Below are positions 9,857-22,300 of a stretch of DNA of 64,000 nucleotides, piece after piece. A model generated the notes under the pieces. The model did not search any database and was not told the DNA's origin. It saw only the letters and a program-made list of their open reading frames with translations. Source of the DNA: Anthoceros angustus (Eukaryota; Streptophyta; Anthocerotopsida; Anthocerotales; Anthocerotaceae); assembly GCA_010909165.1 (NCBI GenBank), contig MU008168.1, forward strand, positions 558,001-622,000, in the 5' to 3' direction. Position 1 is the stretch's first letter. Each line of letters opens with the position of its first letter. Made by a program: the position numbers and the translations under genes.

Positions 9857-12800
9857 ATGGGGGTGATGTCGAGGCGCGTTTTGCCGGTGTGCGGGAGGTT
9901 GTGCGTCTTCTGCCCCGCCTTCAGAGCCCGGTCGAGGCAGCCGGTGAAGCGGTATAAGAAGCTTCTGGCGGAGATCTTCCCCAAGTCGCAGGCAAGGGCC
10001 GGGATCGCAGTCTTTACTGTGTGTTAGTGTGTGTGTGTGCTGCAATGTGAGGGAGAGGGATGGCGGTTTACGGGTTTCAGAGCCTGTGGTGTGCAGGAGG
10101 AGGCTCCAAATGACCGCAAAATCGGCAAGTTGTGCGAGTACGCATCGAAGAATCCGTTGCGTATTCCCAAGGTTGGAGCCACTGTCCGTGGCCTCTGCGG
10201 GAGTTTTTGTTTTACTGTTGTTGGCTGAGCGAAGTAGTCATGCTAGTCTGGTCTGGCAGATTGCGAATGCTCTGGAGCAGCGGGGGTATAAGGAGGTGCG
10301 CAGTGAACACTTTGGCTCGGTTCAAGTGGTCATGAGGGCGTATTCCAAGTTGCTTTCGTTATGCAAAGACCAAATGTAAGACCGTTCGTTGAGTGTGGGG
10401 GAATATGGTTTGCTATGGGGTGCCGTGGAACTGAGTGAGCTGTGTTTCGCTGTTGCCGTGCAGGCCCTTGTTTGCTGTGAGCGCGTTGAACATGATTCGT
10501 GCACTTCTCGAACAGCAACGCCACGATGAGATGCGTATTCTGGGCTGCCAGGCTCTCGTTGATTTCATTAACAATCAGGTACGATCTGCAGCACCTGAAA
10601 GCCTGGGCATGATTTTGGGGCTTGTTGTTTGGACAATCAAACCTATTCGCACCAGGTGAAGGTAGGAGGTCCCATTTCTCGTGTAACATGTGTCATATGC
10701 AGACGGATGCGACCTACATGCGAAATCTAGAGGTCCTGATTCCAAAGCTTTGTGCACTTGCTCGAGAGGTGGGCGAAGAGAAGCGACGCCTACCTTTGCG
10801 AGCTGCTGGTCTTCAGGCTCTTTCGTCCATGGTGATCTTCTTGTACATTTGAGCTTTGCCCTTTTCTATGGGACCACCAAACTGTCAGTATGAACCTGGC
10901 TGCCTGCACGGCTTACACATAGCATGGTCTCAGTCCTTGTGCATCGACAGCAATGATAATCTGTGGCTTACAGTCACGCCACGATTTTAATTGTTGCTCA
11001 CTCTTTGCAGGTCTGGCTTATGGGACTATACTCCCACATGTCGGGAGAGTTTGACGAGGTAAGTTCGGTGCTTGCTGATTCTAGGATTCTGCAGGAACGT
11101 GGCTGGAAGGCTCTGTCAGCTTTAACTGGTGTTGCCCTTGGCCAGATTGTGGCTGTGACTTTGGATAATTACGAATTTTCTTCTCTCGAAGTGGAGGCTG
11201 ATGAGCGCAGTGAACCACAGCAGAACTGGTTAACAGACATGTTGAGTGCTGAAGGTCGAGGACCTATTGCTGTCATGAGAGATGCAATGTCGAGGCTCTC
11301 CTTTCAAAAGGAAAACTCGCACTTCAAGGACCCATCTAATCTTACCAGGTATACGTTGACCTGGATCCGGCTAGCTTTGATTTGGGTGGTTAGTTCAAAG
11401 TGCTAGGGCAGTTTAGAACTGTTAACCGTGGGTTCTGCTAATGTGGATCGCTCAACAGGGCTGAAGCAGAGAGTCCAAAGGTCTGGTCTCAAATTTGTGT
11501 TCAAAACATGGCCAAACTGGCTAATGAAGCAACAGCGGTTCGACGTGTCCTGGACCCGATGTTCAGATACTTTGACATTGGCAAGCATTGGTCACCAGGA
11601 CATGGCCTTGCTCTTTCGGTCCTCCGTGATCTACAGATTCTAATGGAGAAAACAGGTATGAGGCAATCACTTATTGATGTGTTCCGAAATCTTTGATTTT
11701 GAGTTATCGTCTGTGTCTTAGTTTCATGTTGTAATGATGTTGAAATTTCTTTTCAGGAAACAATCAGCTCCTGTTGTCAGCGCTGATCAGACATCTCGAC
11801 CATAAAAATGTGGCAGTCCACCCTGTTCCAAAGACACACATCGTTGCAATTGCAGCTGTGCTTGCCAAGCATTCCAGAACAAAAGCAACTGTCGCCGAAG
11901 TGGGTGCCATGAGTGACCTGTCGAAACATCTACGCAAGAGCCTTCAGGCTGCCATAGAAGCATCTGGGGCAGAGAAGGACACAATTGTGGAGCATCATCG
12001 TACACTGCAAAAGGCCATCGAAGATTGCCTTCTGCAGCTTGCAAAAAGGGTAGGTGCCTGGGTACTTTTTCCTTGTGCTCCCTTGTGTGCAGGAGTAGTA
12101 TGGTGATCCACGCCCTGTTTAATTTGTTTTGAAGGTCGGAGAGGCTGGTCCGATTCTTGATATGATGGCGTCAGCATTGACAAAGCTTTCAGGAAATTCT
12201 GTGGTCGCAAAGACCACTATGGAAGCGATGTGCATGCTGGCACAGACGCTAACATATCTACCTGATCAATCATATGCACATCAGGTACATATTCATGTTT
12301 CTGGGGATGAGTATTTGCTGATGAGAGGGTATATTTTTGAAGAATCCTGTGCTATGTAATTTCAAATCTTTCCTTAACAGTTGTCTTGAACTATGTCCAG
12401 GTTTTCCCAGAAACATTGTTTCATGAGCTTATCCAAGCTATGGTGCACCCGGACTTTGAAACAAGGATTGGTGCTCATCGGATTTTCGCTCTTATACTGG
12501 TGCCGTCAAGTACATTCCCTAAGGACAGCAGTCAATCACAGCTAGAAGGCACAACCACGGCTGTTGACCAACCAAGCATGCTATCTAGAAGTACCTCTAT
12601 GTTTCAATCTGCTACGGCACTGTTTGAAAGGCTCAAGAAAGAGGTAATTGTCGCAGGTGGGGAAGGAGAAACTGCAGAAGCATCTATCAGTGGTAAAAAT
12701 ATGGAAGTCAGAGAGTCACTCCAAAGAGAAGTTACAGATAGCTTGGGAAAGGAGCATGTTGGAAGCTCTAAAAGATCTGCAGAGGACCCACGGCATGACT

Positions 12801-15102
12801 TTTTGGCGCATAGTTTCAAAAACAGCTCTGGCCGTCCTACATCTCATCACAGACAGCCAAGCGTTTCAAGAGAGATGGTGAGTAGGACCTGCTTGTTGTA
12901 TACTATTCCTAACTGAAATCATACTGGACCCTGTGGTGCTCTACTTAAATATGGCTGTGCTGCAATGCAGGAAATGACTGTTGTCAGGTTGAGTGGTCAC
13001 CAGGCAGCTCACTTGCTTTCAACTATATGGCTGGAATTGAGCCTGCCTGATAGCTCCCCTGCCAACTTTGAGGCTATTGCCCATACCTACAGTCTCACTT
13101 TACTGTTCTCTCGGGCAAAGGTATGTCCTCTCCTCGTATAGGTTCCCAGGAAAGCGACTTTTAGCAGGTTTCACTCTTGCATCTGGTCAATCTCGTTGAA
13201 GGCTTGCTTATTATCTCAAAACAGAATATGCCGGGTCTTAAATCACCAAGTCATAACTAATAGACGGCCCTGTTTATGTGCAGACATTGAACAATAGCAC
13301 GCTTGTAAGGGCATTTCAGCTGGCTTTGTCGCTTCGGGGCTTGGCTGTGGATGACAAGAGTATGATATCATATTTCCCATCGTCTCTGTTGGTGTCAGCA
13401 AGTCAAGTTATCACATTTGCTATTTCTCTGGATGCCTTCGGACTGCATGGGTATTTTCAGTAGTGCCTCAGTTACTGTAGTCACTTGTACAAGGAGTGCT
13501 GGAGCAAGTGCAAGGACTTTCCTATGCTATTCATGTGAGGACTTACTCTGTGGCCTTGGATCAGGTGATCTTCCTCCATCGAGGCGTAGGTCTATCTTCA
13601 CTCTGGCTAGTGCAATGCTGGTGTTTGCTGGCAGAGCTTACAACATCCCTGAGATAACATCCAATGCAAAATCAACTCTGACTCCTGGAACGGTACGTCT
13701 ACTTGATGGTGCTTGGTGTTAGTCTTGCTGACCTTGTCCGGGGTGGTGGACAAATGAGCAGCATGGTATTAATTTGGCTGGTATGTAACCTGCAGAAAGA
13801 TCCATTTCTGGAGTTGGCAGACGACACACGGCTTAAGGTCGTGGCAAATGTAGATTTAGGTGAATATGGTCAGGTCAATGATGACCGTGCAGCTCTCGTC
13901 TCACTTTCAAGAATAAGTTTCACGTCAGAGACATCCAAAGAAGCCATAGTCTCTGTTCTCCTTAAAAGCTCCAGCATTGTAGAGGTTTGCCTCGTTTGAT
14001 ATGCCGAATTAGATCATTGGCAAATGTTGTTTGAGTGAAAGGGCTTGTTCTTTTTTGCTTATCTGTGGGTTGTAGGGGTAGTGGGTGACTAAGCTGAGGC
14101 TGTCTCCGTAAGGGTTGTGCTGATATATAGTAATGTTTGCTTTCCTGCAGGCAGAGGGGCATTTAGTTGGTGAGCAGCTCATGCAAACATTTGTGCCTGA
14201 AGCATTTGGCTTTGGACCCCGGTTGTACTTTGATGCTGCCCATCCGTACACTCCCATTGGGTCAAGAAACTCGGTGTATTTTGAAGAGGTAGCAACACAG
14301 TTCTTTGATGACGACTTATCCAGTGTTATGTCTCTGCAATTTGTGGATTTACACCCTTGCATGCTGTCCAGCTTGTGAAAAACTCAGTAGTCAACGATGA
14401 CGACTTCGGAAGTGAGCAGTCTGGTCCAGAGCTTCCTCGACTGATTGCAAATACCCAAGTTCCAAGCTCATCCCCACAAGCTATCAGTGTTAGTCAACTG
14501 CTTGAAGCGGTAAGAACAGTCTGTGGTATTTAACTGATTTTGATATGGAGCGACTGATGCCCTGTTAAACTGAATGTGTTTCCGATATAGCTCGTTCCTT
14601 ATCTCGCGGTCTGCATGGCAGGCTCTGGAAGCAGCTGGACAGGTGGCAAGTGTGACTGTGTCCTCTGCTCCTGTGTCCTTCAGCACAATGGCCAGCCAGT
14701 GCGAAGCCTTTGGATCGGGTATCAAGAAGAAGCTTTCAATTGTATTAAAGCTGGATGCAAAAGCAAACACACTTCTTCTTACCATGCCTGTTAAGGATTG
14801 GACTGCAAGTAGCCCACCTCGACAGTCAGGGTCTCCAAATCTGGTCCGCACTCCACATTCGTTGCTCGTAAAGGGTCGCTGACTTGCTACCTTAACAAAA
14901 TTTTGGTTCCTGTTGGTGTAACTGACAATCTCTCTTTTGGGTGGGCCAGCGTGTGGGCAGGGATGAGAGAATGCAGAATGCCGGCACACCGAGCAACCAG
15001 CTCTCGTCTTGGGTATCACCTGGTCTCGGAGAGCCCTGCCAGGGGCTTAAGCTTCCTCCGGCAAGTCCATACGACAATTTCTTGAGGGCCGCCGGTGTGT
15101 AG
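9857..15102 (+). CDS. EFR3: EFR3-like plasma-membrane ARM-repeat protein
   Basis: The 19-exon model encodes about 1042 residues. Exons: 9857-9991, 10097-10171, 10260-10375, 10464-10578, 10703-10831, 11011-11058, 11146-11348, 11459-11655, 11757-12049, 12135-12284, 12401-12877, 12971-13120, 13284-13359, 13565-13692, 13796-13984, 14151-14288, 14372-14509, 14622-14867, 14977-15102; phases agree throughout. The product starts MGVMSRRVLPVCGRLCVFCP, the cysteine-rich N-terminus typical of EFR3, then NDRKIGKLCEYASKNPLRIP and HEL/ARM helices. It ends LPPASPYDNFLRAAGV, the conserved plant EFR3 tail. EFR3 proteins are palmitoylated anchors that recruit the PI4-kinase alpha complex to the plasma membrane. 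Intron 1 has a GC donor (CAG/gcaagg). The junction of the last two exons is least certain: a donor at 14831 with acceptor 14961 also keeps frame. Confidence 0.9.
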
Positions 15103-15590
15103 ATCTTTGAAGCATAGGGAGCCGGCTAGTAGGGGCCTCCTGACTACCATGTGTATGTTGATGTACTCTGGTATTGTCTGTCCTTCCCAAACCAGGAAGC
15201 AAGATTTGGACAAAGATGTCCAGATTGTTGTGGTGGAATTTTCCTTTTGGGCTACTCAACTCTCTTCAGAGGTGTGAATATAGAAACGAAACTATGGAAC
15301 GGAAGGCAAATTGTTCAAGCTGCCATCCAAAGTGGTTTTATGTGCTGGATTCATAAATTGCTACCTAGTACAGGACTGCGCAGAGATTACTTTTGCCATG
15401 CTTACATGTGCAGAGATTACTGGCTGCCATCGTTCAGGGACCTCTGTCGCTGTCGGAAGACGAGTCTAACGACGGACTAAGGAAGTAGAATGCCCAGTTC
15501 TGTGTATGACCACAGCATAGTGGCGTATATGTAGGTAGTTTGCCTTACACCGCATGTGGTTTTTCTAACGGAGGTATGATTACGCTTCCC

Positions 15591-15596
15591 AATAAA
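15591..15596 (+). terminator. Polyadenylation signal of the EFR3-like gene
   Basis: AATAAA lies about 490 bp after the EFR3-like stop and only 112 bp before the start codon of the next PPR gene, so the two same-strand genes are tightly packed. Confidence 0.55.
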
Positions 15597-15707
15597 GCTC
15601 CTTTCACCAACGCTGCGCTTTTATGATTGTAGTGAATTACACGGAGAAAATTGAAGCATCAGGTGCGTCGGGCGATTTCTTCCTCGCCACGACCATGGTC
15701 AATTGCC

Positions 15708-18700
15708 ATGGCCGTGGCTCTGTCGACCGTGGGAAGAGGGGTTCTGGGGAAAACTCCCGCTCACCTGACTTCAAGGATTCAACAGTTAGCTATCAAGCAA
15801 GCCAGCACGAGCAGCTTTGCAAGAAGGCCGGCCCATCCAATCGTGTCGGCTGAAATTGTGAGCAGGATTTGTAATCAGGGCCGCGTCACAGAGGCTGTCG
15901 AGGCTTTGGGAGTTCTGGTGCAGACAGACTGTTTTATTTCGAAGTCTCTCCTTTATGCTGTCCTGAAGCAATGTGTAGGACAGAAAGAACTTGTTCTGGG
16001 ACGCCGGGTGCATGCTTTTGCGGTGAAAAGGGGATACCAGTCGGACACGTTCCTGTGCAACCACATCCTGCGTCTCTATGCTTCTCATGGCAAGTTGCAA
16101 GACGCGATGGATGTGTTCACCATGGCCACCGGACCAGATGCCTTCATGTGGTCCTCCATAATCTCTGCGCACGTGAAGCACGGAAAAGACAAGGAGGCCA
16201 TAGAACTGTATGATCGGATGCGCAGGTCAAGAGTGAAGCCAGATGACCATGTGTTTGCGGCAGCGCTTCAGGCTTGTGCCAAGGGTTATGACTTGAAAAC
16301 GGGGCAGCGGGTGCATGCTGATATGTTGGCCAGTGGGATTGAGCCCCAATTGTTTGTGTGCAATTGCTTGGTGGACATGTATGCCAAGTGTGGTAGCTTG
16401 GAAGACTCTCAAAGAGTGTTCGATGGACTTGGTGAAAAGGATGTGGTCACGTGGACTGCTCTTATTGCAGGATATTCTCAGCAGGGCATGGGCCAAGAGG
16501 CCCTTCGTCTCTACAGTGATATGCAGAAAGAAGGCATGGCCGTACCCAATGCTGTGACATTTGTGTGCCTGCTGCAGGCATGTGCAAGTGTGGGCACAAC
16601 AGCTCTGGAGGAGGGGAAGAAGCTGCTTGCAAAAATTAGCGAGCATGGACTTCAGACTGATGTCTTTGTAGCCAGCAGTCTGGTAAACATGTTTGCGAAG
16701 TGTGGCAGCCTGGAGGATGCTCAGAGTGTGTTTGACAGACTTGGTAAGAAAGATGTAGTGACTTGGACTGCTCTAATTGCAGGGTATTCCCAGCAGGGCA
16801 TGGGCCAGGTAGCCCTTCGTGTCTACTGTGCTATGCAAGATGAAGGCATCGCTGTTCCTAATTCCGTGACATTTTCTTGCCTCCTGCAGGCATGTGCAAA
16901 TGTGGGCAACGCGGCTCTGGAGGTGGGGAAGCAGCTGCACATGCAAATCAAACAACGAGGACATGAAGCTTCCGTGTTTGTAGCGAATAGTTTGGTAAAC
17001 ATGTATGTGAAGTGTGGCAGCTTAGGGGATGCTCGGAGTGTGTTTGACGGGCTTGGTCAAAAAGATGTGGTGACATGGACTGCTCTAATTGCGGGATATT
17101 GCCAGCAGGGCATGGGCCAGGAAGCCCTTCGTCTCCACAGTGCTATGCAAGAAGAAGGCATTGCCGTGCCCAATTCTGTGACATTTTCGTGCCTGTTGCA
17201 AGCATGTGCAAGTCTGGGCACCCCAGCTTTGGGGCAAGGAAGGCAGCTTCATACACAGATTAGAGAACACGGACACGAAGCTGATGTGTTTGTAGCCAAC
17301 AGTTTGATAGACATGTATGCAAAATGTGGCAGCTTGGACCATGCTCAAAGAGTGTTTGATGGACTTGCTCAGAAAGATGTTGTGACCTGGAATGCCATGA
17401 TAGCACGGTATTCCCAGCAGGGCATGGGCCAGGAAGCTCTTCGTCTCTACTGTGCCATGCAAGAAGAAGGTTTGGCTGTACCCGATTCCGTGACATTTGT
17501 TTGCCTCCTACAGGCATGTGCAAGTGTGGGCAGCCCAGCTTTGGAGAAGGGAAAGCAGCTTCATGCAGAAATTAGGCGAGAAGGACATCAAGCAGATTTA
17601 TTTGTGGCGAGCAGTTTGGTGAACATGTATGCAAAGTGTGGCAGCCTCGAAGATGCCAAGCGAGTGTTTGACCAAGTTAGTAAGAAAGATGTAGTGATGT
17701 GGACTACTCTCATTGCAGGGTATTCCCAGCAGGGCATGGGCCAGGAAGCACTTCGTCTGTACAGGGACATGCAGGACGAAGGCATCGCTGTACCTGATTG
17801 TGTGACATTTGTCTGCCTCCTGCAGGCATGTGCGAGTGTAGGCAGCAGGGCTCTGGAGAAGGGGAAGCAACTTCACTCACAGATTAGAGAACGAGGATGT
17901 GAAGCTGATGTCTTTGTTGCCAACAGTTTGGTAAACATGTATGCAAAGTGTGGCAGCCTAGAGAATGCTCAGAGAGTGTTTGACGGACTTGGCCTCAAAG
18001 AAGTGGTGACATGGAATGTCATGATAACAGGGTATTCCCAGCAGGGCTTAGGCCAGGAAGCCCTGCGGCTGTACAGTGCTATGCAAGAAGAAGGCTTCTC
18101 TACGCCAGATTCTGTAACATTTGTCTGCCTCCTGCAGGCATGTGCAAATCTTGCAGCTTTGCATCTGGGAAGGCAATTACATTCACAGATTGAAGAACAA
18201 GGGCTTCAAGACGATGAGTTGGTAGCCGGCAGTTTAATAAACATGTATGGAAAGTCAGGGAGCATGGTCGATGCACAACAGGTGTTTGATGCTCTGCCTG
18301 AAAGAACTGTTGTTGCTTGGAACGCACTGATTGCTGGATACAGCCACCAAGGAGACAGTAAGCAGGTTTTTGACTTGATCTTAAGAATGAGAGAGGATGG
18401 TGTACAGCCAGATGGCATCACGTTCCTCGGTGTACTAACAGTATGCAGTCATACGGGTCTAGTGAGCAAGGGGGAGGAGTACTTTGACGCTATGAGGAGA
18501 CACTATGGGATCCCCCCAACGGTGGAGCACTACACCTGCATGGTGGATCTCCTAAGTCGTGCAGGTCGACTGAATGAGGCACTAGCTTTGGTAAGGACAA
18601 TGCATGTTCCTCCTGATGCTGCAATTTGGAGCACTCTCTTGGGTGCCTGTCAAAAGTGGAGCAATGTTGAGGTGGGACAGCATGCTTTTGACCAAGCTGT

Positions 18701-18920
18701 GAGGCTAGACAAGAAAGATGCTGCCGCATATCTACTGATGTCGAACATATACACCGGTGCCCAGATGTGGGAGCAGGCACAGGAGATGCAATCGAGGAGA
18801 AAAAGAATCATGGCACGGAAGCTGCCGGGTCAGAGTTGGTGGACAGACATGGATGGACTTGTGCATAGTTTCTTAGTTCGGGATAGTAAGAATTCGCAGG
18901 AAAATAAGTTGCTAGTCTGA
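15708..18920 (+). CDS. PLS-type PPR protein with a periodic 104-residue array, no DYW
   Basis: This intronless frame encodes 1070 residues from the first in-frame ATG (15708). The N-terminus is rich in Ala, Ser, Arg and Thr and lacks acids at first (MAVALSTVGRGVLGKTPAHL), like an organelle presequence. From 16449 to 18008 five units of exactly 312 bp (104 residues, one P-L-S triplet each) follow without indels, and a sixth, 306 bp long, starts at 18009. Each opens like WTALIAGYSQQGMGQEALRL and contains SLVNMYAKCGSLEDAQ. A final repeat set (PPTVEHYTCMVDLLSRAG) and an E-type region (PGQSWWTDMDGLVHSFLV) end about 15 residues before the stop, with no DYW domain. Expected role: sequence-specific binding of organellar RNA. 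It is close to the gene at 6.3-8.7 kb and the pseudogenes at 0.9-3.3 kb. Confidence 0.92.
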   Translation: MAVALSTVGRGVLGKTPAHLTSRIQQLAIKQASTSSFARRPAHPIVSAEIVSRICNQGRVTEAVEALGVLVQTDCFISKSLLYAVLKQCVGQKELVLGRRVHAFAVKRGYQSDTFLCNHILRLYASHGKLQDAMDVFTMATGPDAFMWSSIISAHVKHGKDKEAIELYDRMRRSRVKPDDHVFAAALQACAKGYDLKTGQRVHADMLASGIEPQLFVCNCLVDMYAKCGSLEDSQRVFDGLGEKDVVTWTALIAGYSQQGMGQEALRLYSDMQKEGMAVPNAVTFVCLLQACASVGTTALEEGKKLLAKISEHGLQTDVFVASSLVNMFAKCGSLEDAQSVFDRLGKKDVVTWTALIAGYSQQGMGQVALRVYCAMQDEGIAVPNSVTFSCLLQACANVGNAALEVGKQLHMQIKQRGHEASVFVANSLVNMYVKCGSLGDARSVFDGLGQKDVVTWTALIAGYCQQGMGQEALRLHSAMQEEGIAVPNSVTFSCLLQACASLGTPALGQGRQLHTQIREHGHEADVFVANSLIDMYAKCGSLDHAQRVFDGLAQKDVVTWNAMIARYSQQGMGQEALRLYCAMQEEGLAVPDSVTFVCLLQACASVGSPALEKGKQLHAEIRREGHQADLFVASSLVNMYAKCGSLEDAKRVFDQVSKKDVVMWTTLIAGYSQQGMGQEALRLYRDMQDEGIAVPDCVTFVCLLQACASVGSRALEKGKQLHSQIRERGCEADVFVANSLVNMYAKCGSLENAQRVFDGLGLKEVVTWNVMITGYSQQGLGQEALRLYSAMQEEGFSTPDSVTFVCLLQACANLAALHLGRQLHSQIEEQGLQDDELVAGSLINMYGKSGSMVDAQQVFDALPERTVVAWNALIAGYSHQGDSKQVFDLILRMREDGVQPDGITFLGVLTVCSHTGLVSKGEEYFDAMRRHYGIPPTVEHYTCMVDLLSRAGRLNEALALVRTMHVPPDAAIWSTLLGACQKWSNVEVGQHAFDQAVRLDKKDAAAYLLMSNIYTGAQMWEQAQEMQSRRKRIMARKLPGQSWWTDMDGLVHSFLVRDSKNSQENKLLV

Positions 18921-19303
18921 TAGAAAGTAAAGTAGAGAGAGAATTTATTATTTTATGATCACATCACACAATTTGTACAAGGCCAAACCATACGATATGG
19001 AGCGTGTTTTCTAGCCTTCGTAAGGTATCAGCGGTTGTCATAAAGAGCTCAGACTCAATTGAGAGATTAATTTTAATTGAGTAATTATTATATTTATTTT
19101 TAATGAATAGCAATTTAAAGCATTCTATTGAGCATTGTGGATGAGTACCTTTCCATGAGGAGTTACACTTGGCTTGGTATGCTTTTTGACGTAATTAAAT
19201 GTTGTCAAAGCCTAAGCACTCTAAAATACACTATTATTAAGTGCTCATGGGAATCAATTTAATTCTGATTAGTCATTCTATCTTATCTTATGCATAACAT
19301 AAA
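18921..19303. other. Short convergent intergenic region
   Basis: About 380 bp of AT-rich sequence lies between two convergent genes. It should hold both 3' UTRs; no other feature is seen. Confidence 0.5.
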
Positions 19304-22300
19304 TTATTTCAAACATTTTTTTGTAGTGATTTGCGTATAAACATCCTTTCTTAATTTTGAATCCATCATTTTCACTTGAGCAATTAAACCCGGTAGTCCT
19401 GACTCGAGAGATTGATCACATGTTTGTAGTTTTTTTTGAAACTGAAAAATAAGTTTTTCATATGCATATTTAAGTTGAAGCAAATATTTTCGTTCTGGTT
19501 CCATTCTGCATAGACAACCTAGACATTAGAATCTTTCTATAAAAAGTAATAAAAAAAAACAAGAGCAGAATCAATGAAAACCTTCTGAGGGTTAGTCGGG
19601 TTTTTTCAAGCTTCCTTCTAATAAGTTGTTGTCCTTGAATAGCTAGAATTTTTTTTTGTCTTTCCACCTACAATAAATAATAGTAGTTTTTTAATATTCA
19701 AAACACATAATTCTATAATTGGTTTTCAATAGTATATTTTCCTATATCACTAATACGTTCTTTGATTGCTCACTTGTAATATTACTTGAAGTTGCGCTAC
19801 TTTGGCTTCAGCTTTAGTGAGCTGAAGTGTTTTATTCTTGATACTTATTTGACTATCAAGTATTTGTGTATGAAATTCTTTTACTTTTTCCATCAATTGA
19901 AAGTATAAAGCTTTTAGATGAAGCCCTTCAACCACTGGAACCACACATAACTGCATGAGGAATCTATTGTATTGAGTAAAAAATATTATTAAAAATTTTA
20001 ATTGATAAATATTCTTATAAGTAATATTTCTTTACTTTCATAAAGTAATAAATACACAACTTTCTTGATTTATGCCTATTTTAACTACCTGCTGTATTTT
20101 CTATATACAACACATCGTTAAGAACCCCGTTTGCATGTGCCCCCCCAAACACTATTATGCGTTGTTTATCGGATACCATAGCATGCATTGATCTACTAAA
20201 TATTTCAGATGTTCCTTTACCCACATCCCTTGTGGAGTACACATCTTTTTTAGGCTTCATTGCAGTGCAAATTGACCACACGTTTGTGGATGTATCGAAA
20301 CTATATATATCGTCTAGAAAACTAATCCCATTAAACCCACCATATACAATAATATGTCTTCCTACCACAACCATGGAGTGATGCCTTCGTGGTGAAGGCG
20401 AATTTCCCATTGAAATAATTTTAGTCCAATTCATAGTATTCAAGTCCAACTTGTGTATATCAGCAAGATGACTTACTCCATTGAAACCACCAAAAATATA
20501 CATTTGCGTCTCTATAACGACAGCTGAATGAGCTCTTCTTGGCATAGGAGGTACTCCGTAGCACTCAGGAGAAGTCCATGTCATCCAACACACGTCTAAA
20601 ATCCAAAGCTCATTAAGATACCCCATGTCATACCTATATCCTCCAAAAACTATCATGTAATGTTGGTCTTCAGAAATACAGCTTGTATGTTGTGTTAACG
20701 GTTTAGGAGAAGCACCAATCTGAAAATGTGGGCTAGTCCACTCATAATATTCTGCAAAATATAAAATATATATTTTTAAAAATTTTGATATGAAAGTGAT
20801 AAAATATTATTGAGAATTTTTGTTGCCATTGCTGGTTATTAAGTGGAGGACACACTTAATTTTTAATGAATAGATTAAATTGACATATTCAATTGAATGT
20901 TTATGATAAGGACATTGAGTATCCGTACTTCGATCAGGAGAAAGTGTTAGCACAAAAAGTTCTGCACATTCATGTGTTCCATCAAATCCTCCAAAAATTA
21001 TAATTTGATTTTTTCCATGTGCGCATGCTGAATGATTACGCATAGCTGGAGGCGAAGTAATTTGTTGGGTATCATTTGCTACAGGATTCCACCATCGATT
21101 GTTGTCTGTATCACAAAGAGACGATACATGTATCAAATTTATAATGTAAATATATTATTACACAGTCATACAAAATTATAATCAGCTAAATAAAATAGGA
21201 AGGGTATTCGAGAAGATGTGAATACTTGTGTCAAAAATGCAAATGTCATTCAAATATTTTTCGCCATCATAGCCCCCAAATATGGCAAACATTGTACCAC
21301 CACATAATTTTGATTCCGAAGCAACAATTGTAGCTGAATGTCCAAAACGCGCATTGGGAGACCAAGTACTAGTCGATTTTTGAATGCTCCACCGTAATTC
21401 AACTATACATAGTGGGCATGACGATTATAAGATCAAGTTCATCATGATTTAAGATAGTTTTGCATGAATTTATTTGATGAAATTCTCACCATCTAGAAAA
21501 CCAGATATCCAAGGATGAGATTTGAAGTTGGGATCCTTTAATACGTGCATAATGTTAGAATGTTCTTGCTTTAATTTGGCTGTTAATTCATGGATAGTCT
21601 GCCGTACTTTTTGATCCTCCCTAAGAGTTGCCTTTAGAAGTTGCATATCTTCTGATAATCTTATTTGTTCATCCCTCACGTGAATAGTTCTGGAGGATCA
21701 CATATTAATACCATGAGAGGTTAAGTTGGGGTTTAGGATTTAACAAATGAATAAGTAGAATTTATTGATGAGGAAGTTTTATGCTTTTGTAATTAACTTT
21801 CAAAGATGAGTTTCTTTGCTTCCCAAGCACACACCTGCATTGACTTATAAAACGCTGCCAGTAAATAAAACTCTCGTACAAGAGTTTGTAATGATATTGT
21901 CTTTGAAAATATAAAATGAATTGTAATATTTTATTACTTTTTCTTACATGTAGTATCCAAGTTTTTATGATGGCCAACCTGATGAAAATAATTTATTGTA
22001 ATAATATAATATTATGAAAACCTCTTTATGTGTACTAATGCATTTGAATTTCACATTGCATAGTTCCTCTTTTACCTTTTTTTTTCTTCTCTTTTGTCCA
22101 TGAATTGTATAAGTTTGTGTTTGCGTATCCTATTGGCTTGTAAAGTTTGAAAGATAACTTGCTTCAAATTAAAAAGGTGTCTACCCATAAGAACTTTTTC
22201 AATGGATCTCATTTGACTATGTAAGATCGTAACCTTGTGCCATGCAAGAAATGTAAAACGACATGTCCGGTTTGACTTACATTGAACAAATGAGTTATAT

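Noticed and set aside
14868-14882. EFR3-like stop codon at 14880-14882
   Set aside because: The conserved plant C-terminus is encoded farther on (to 15102), so this stop probably lies in the last intron.
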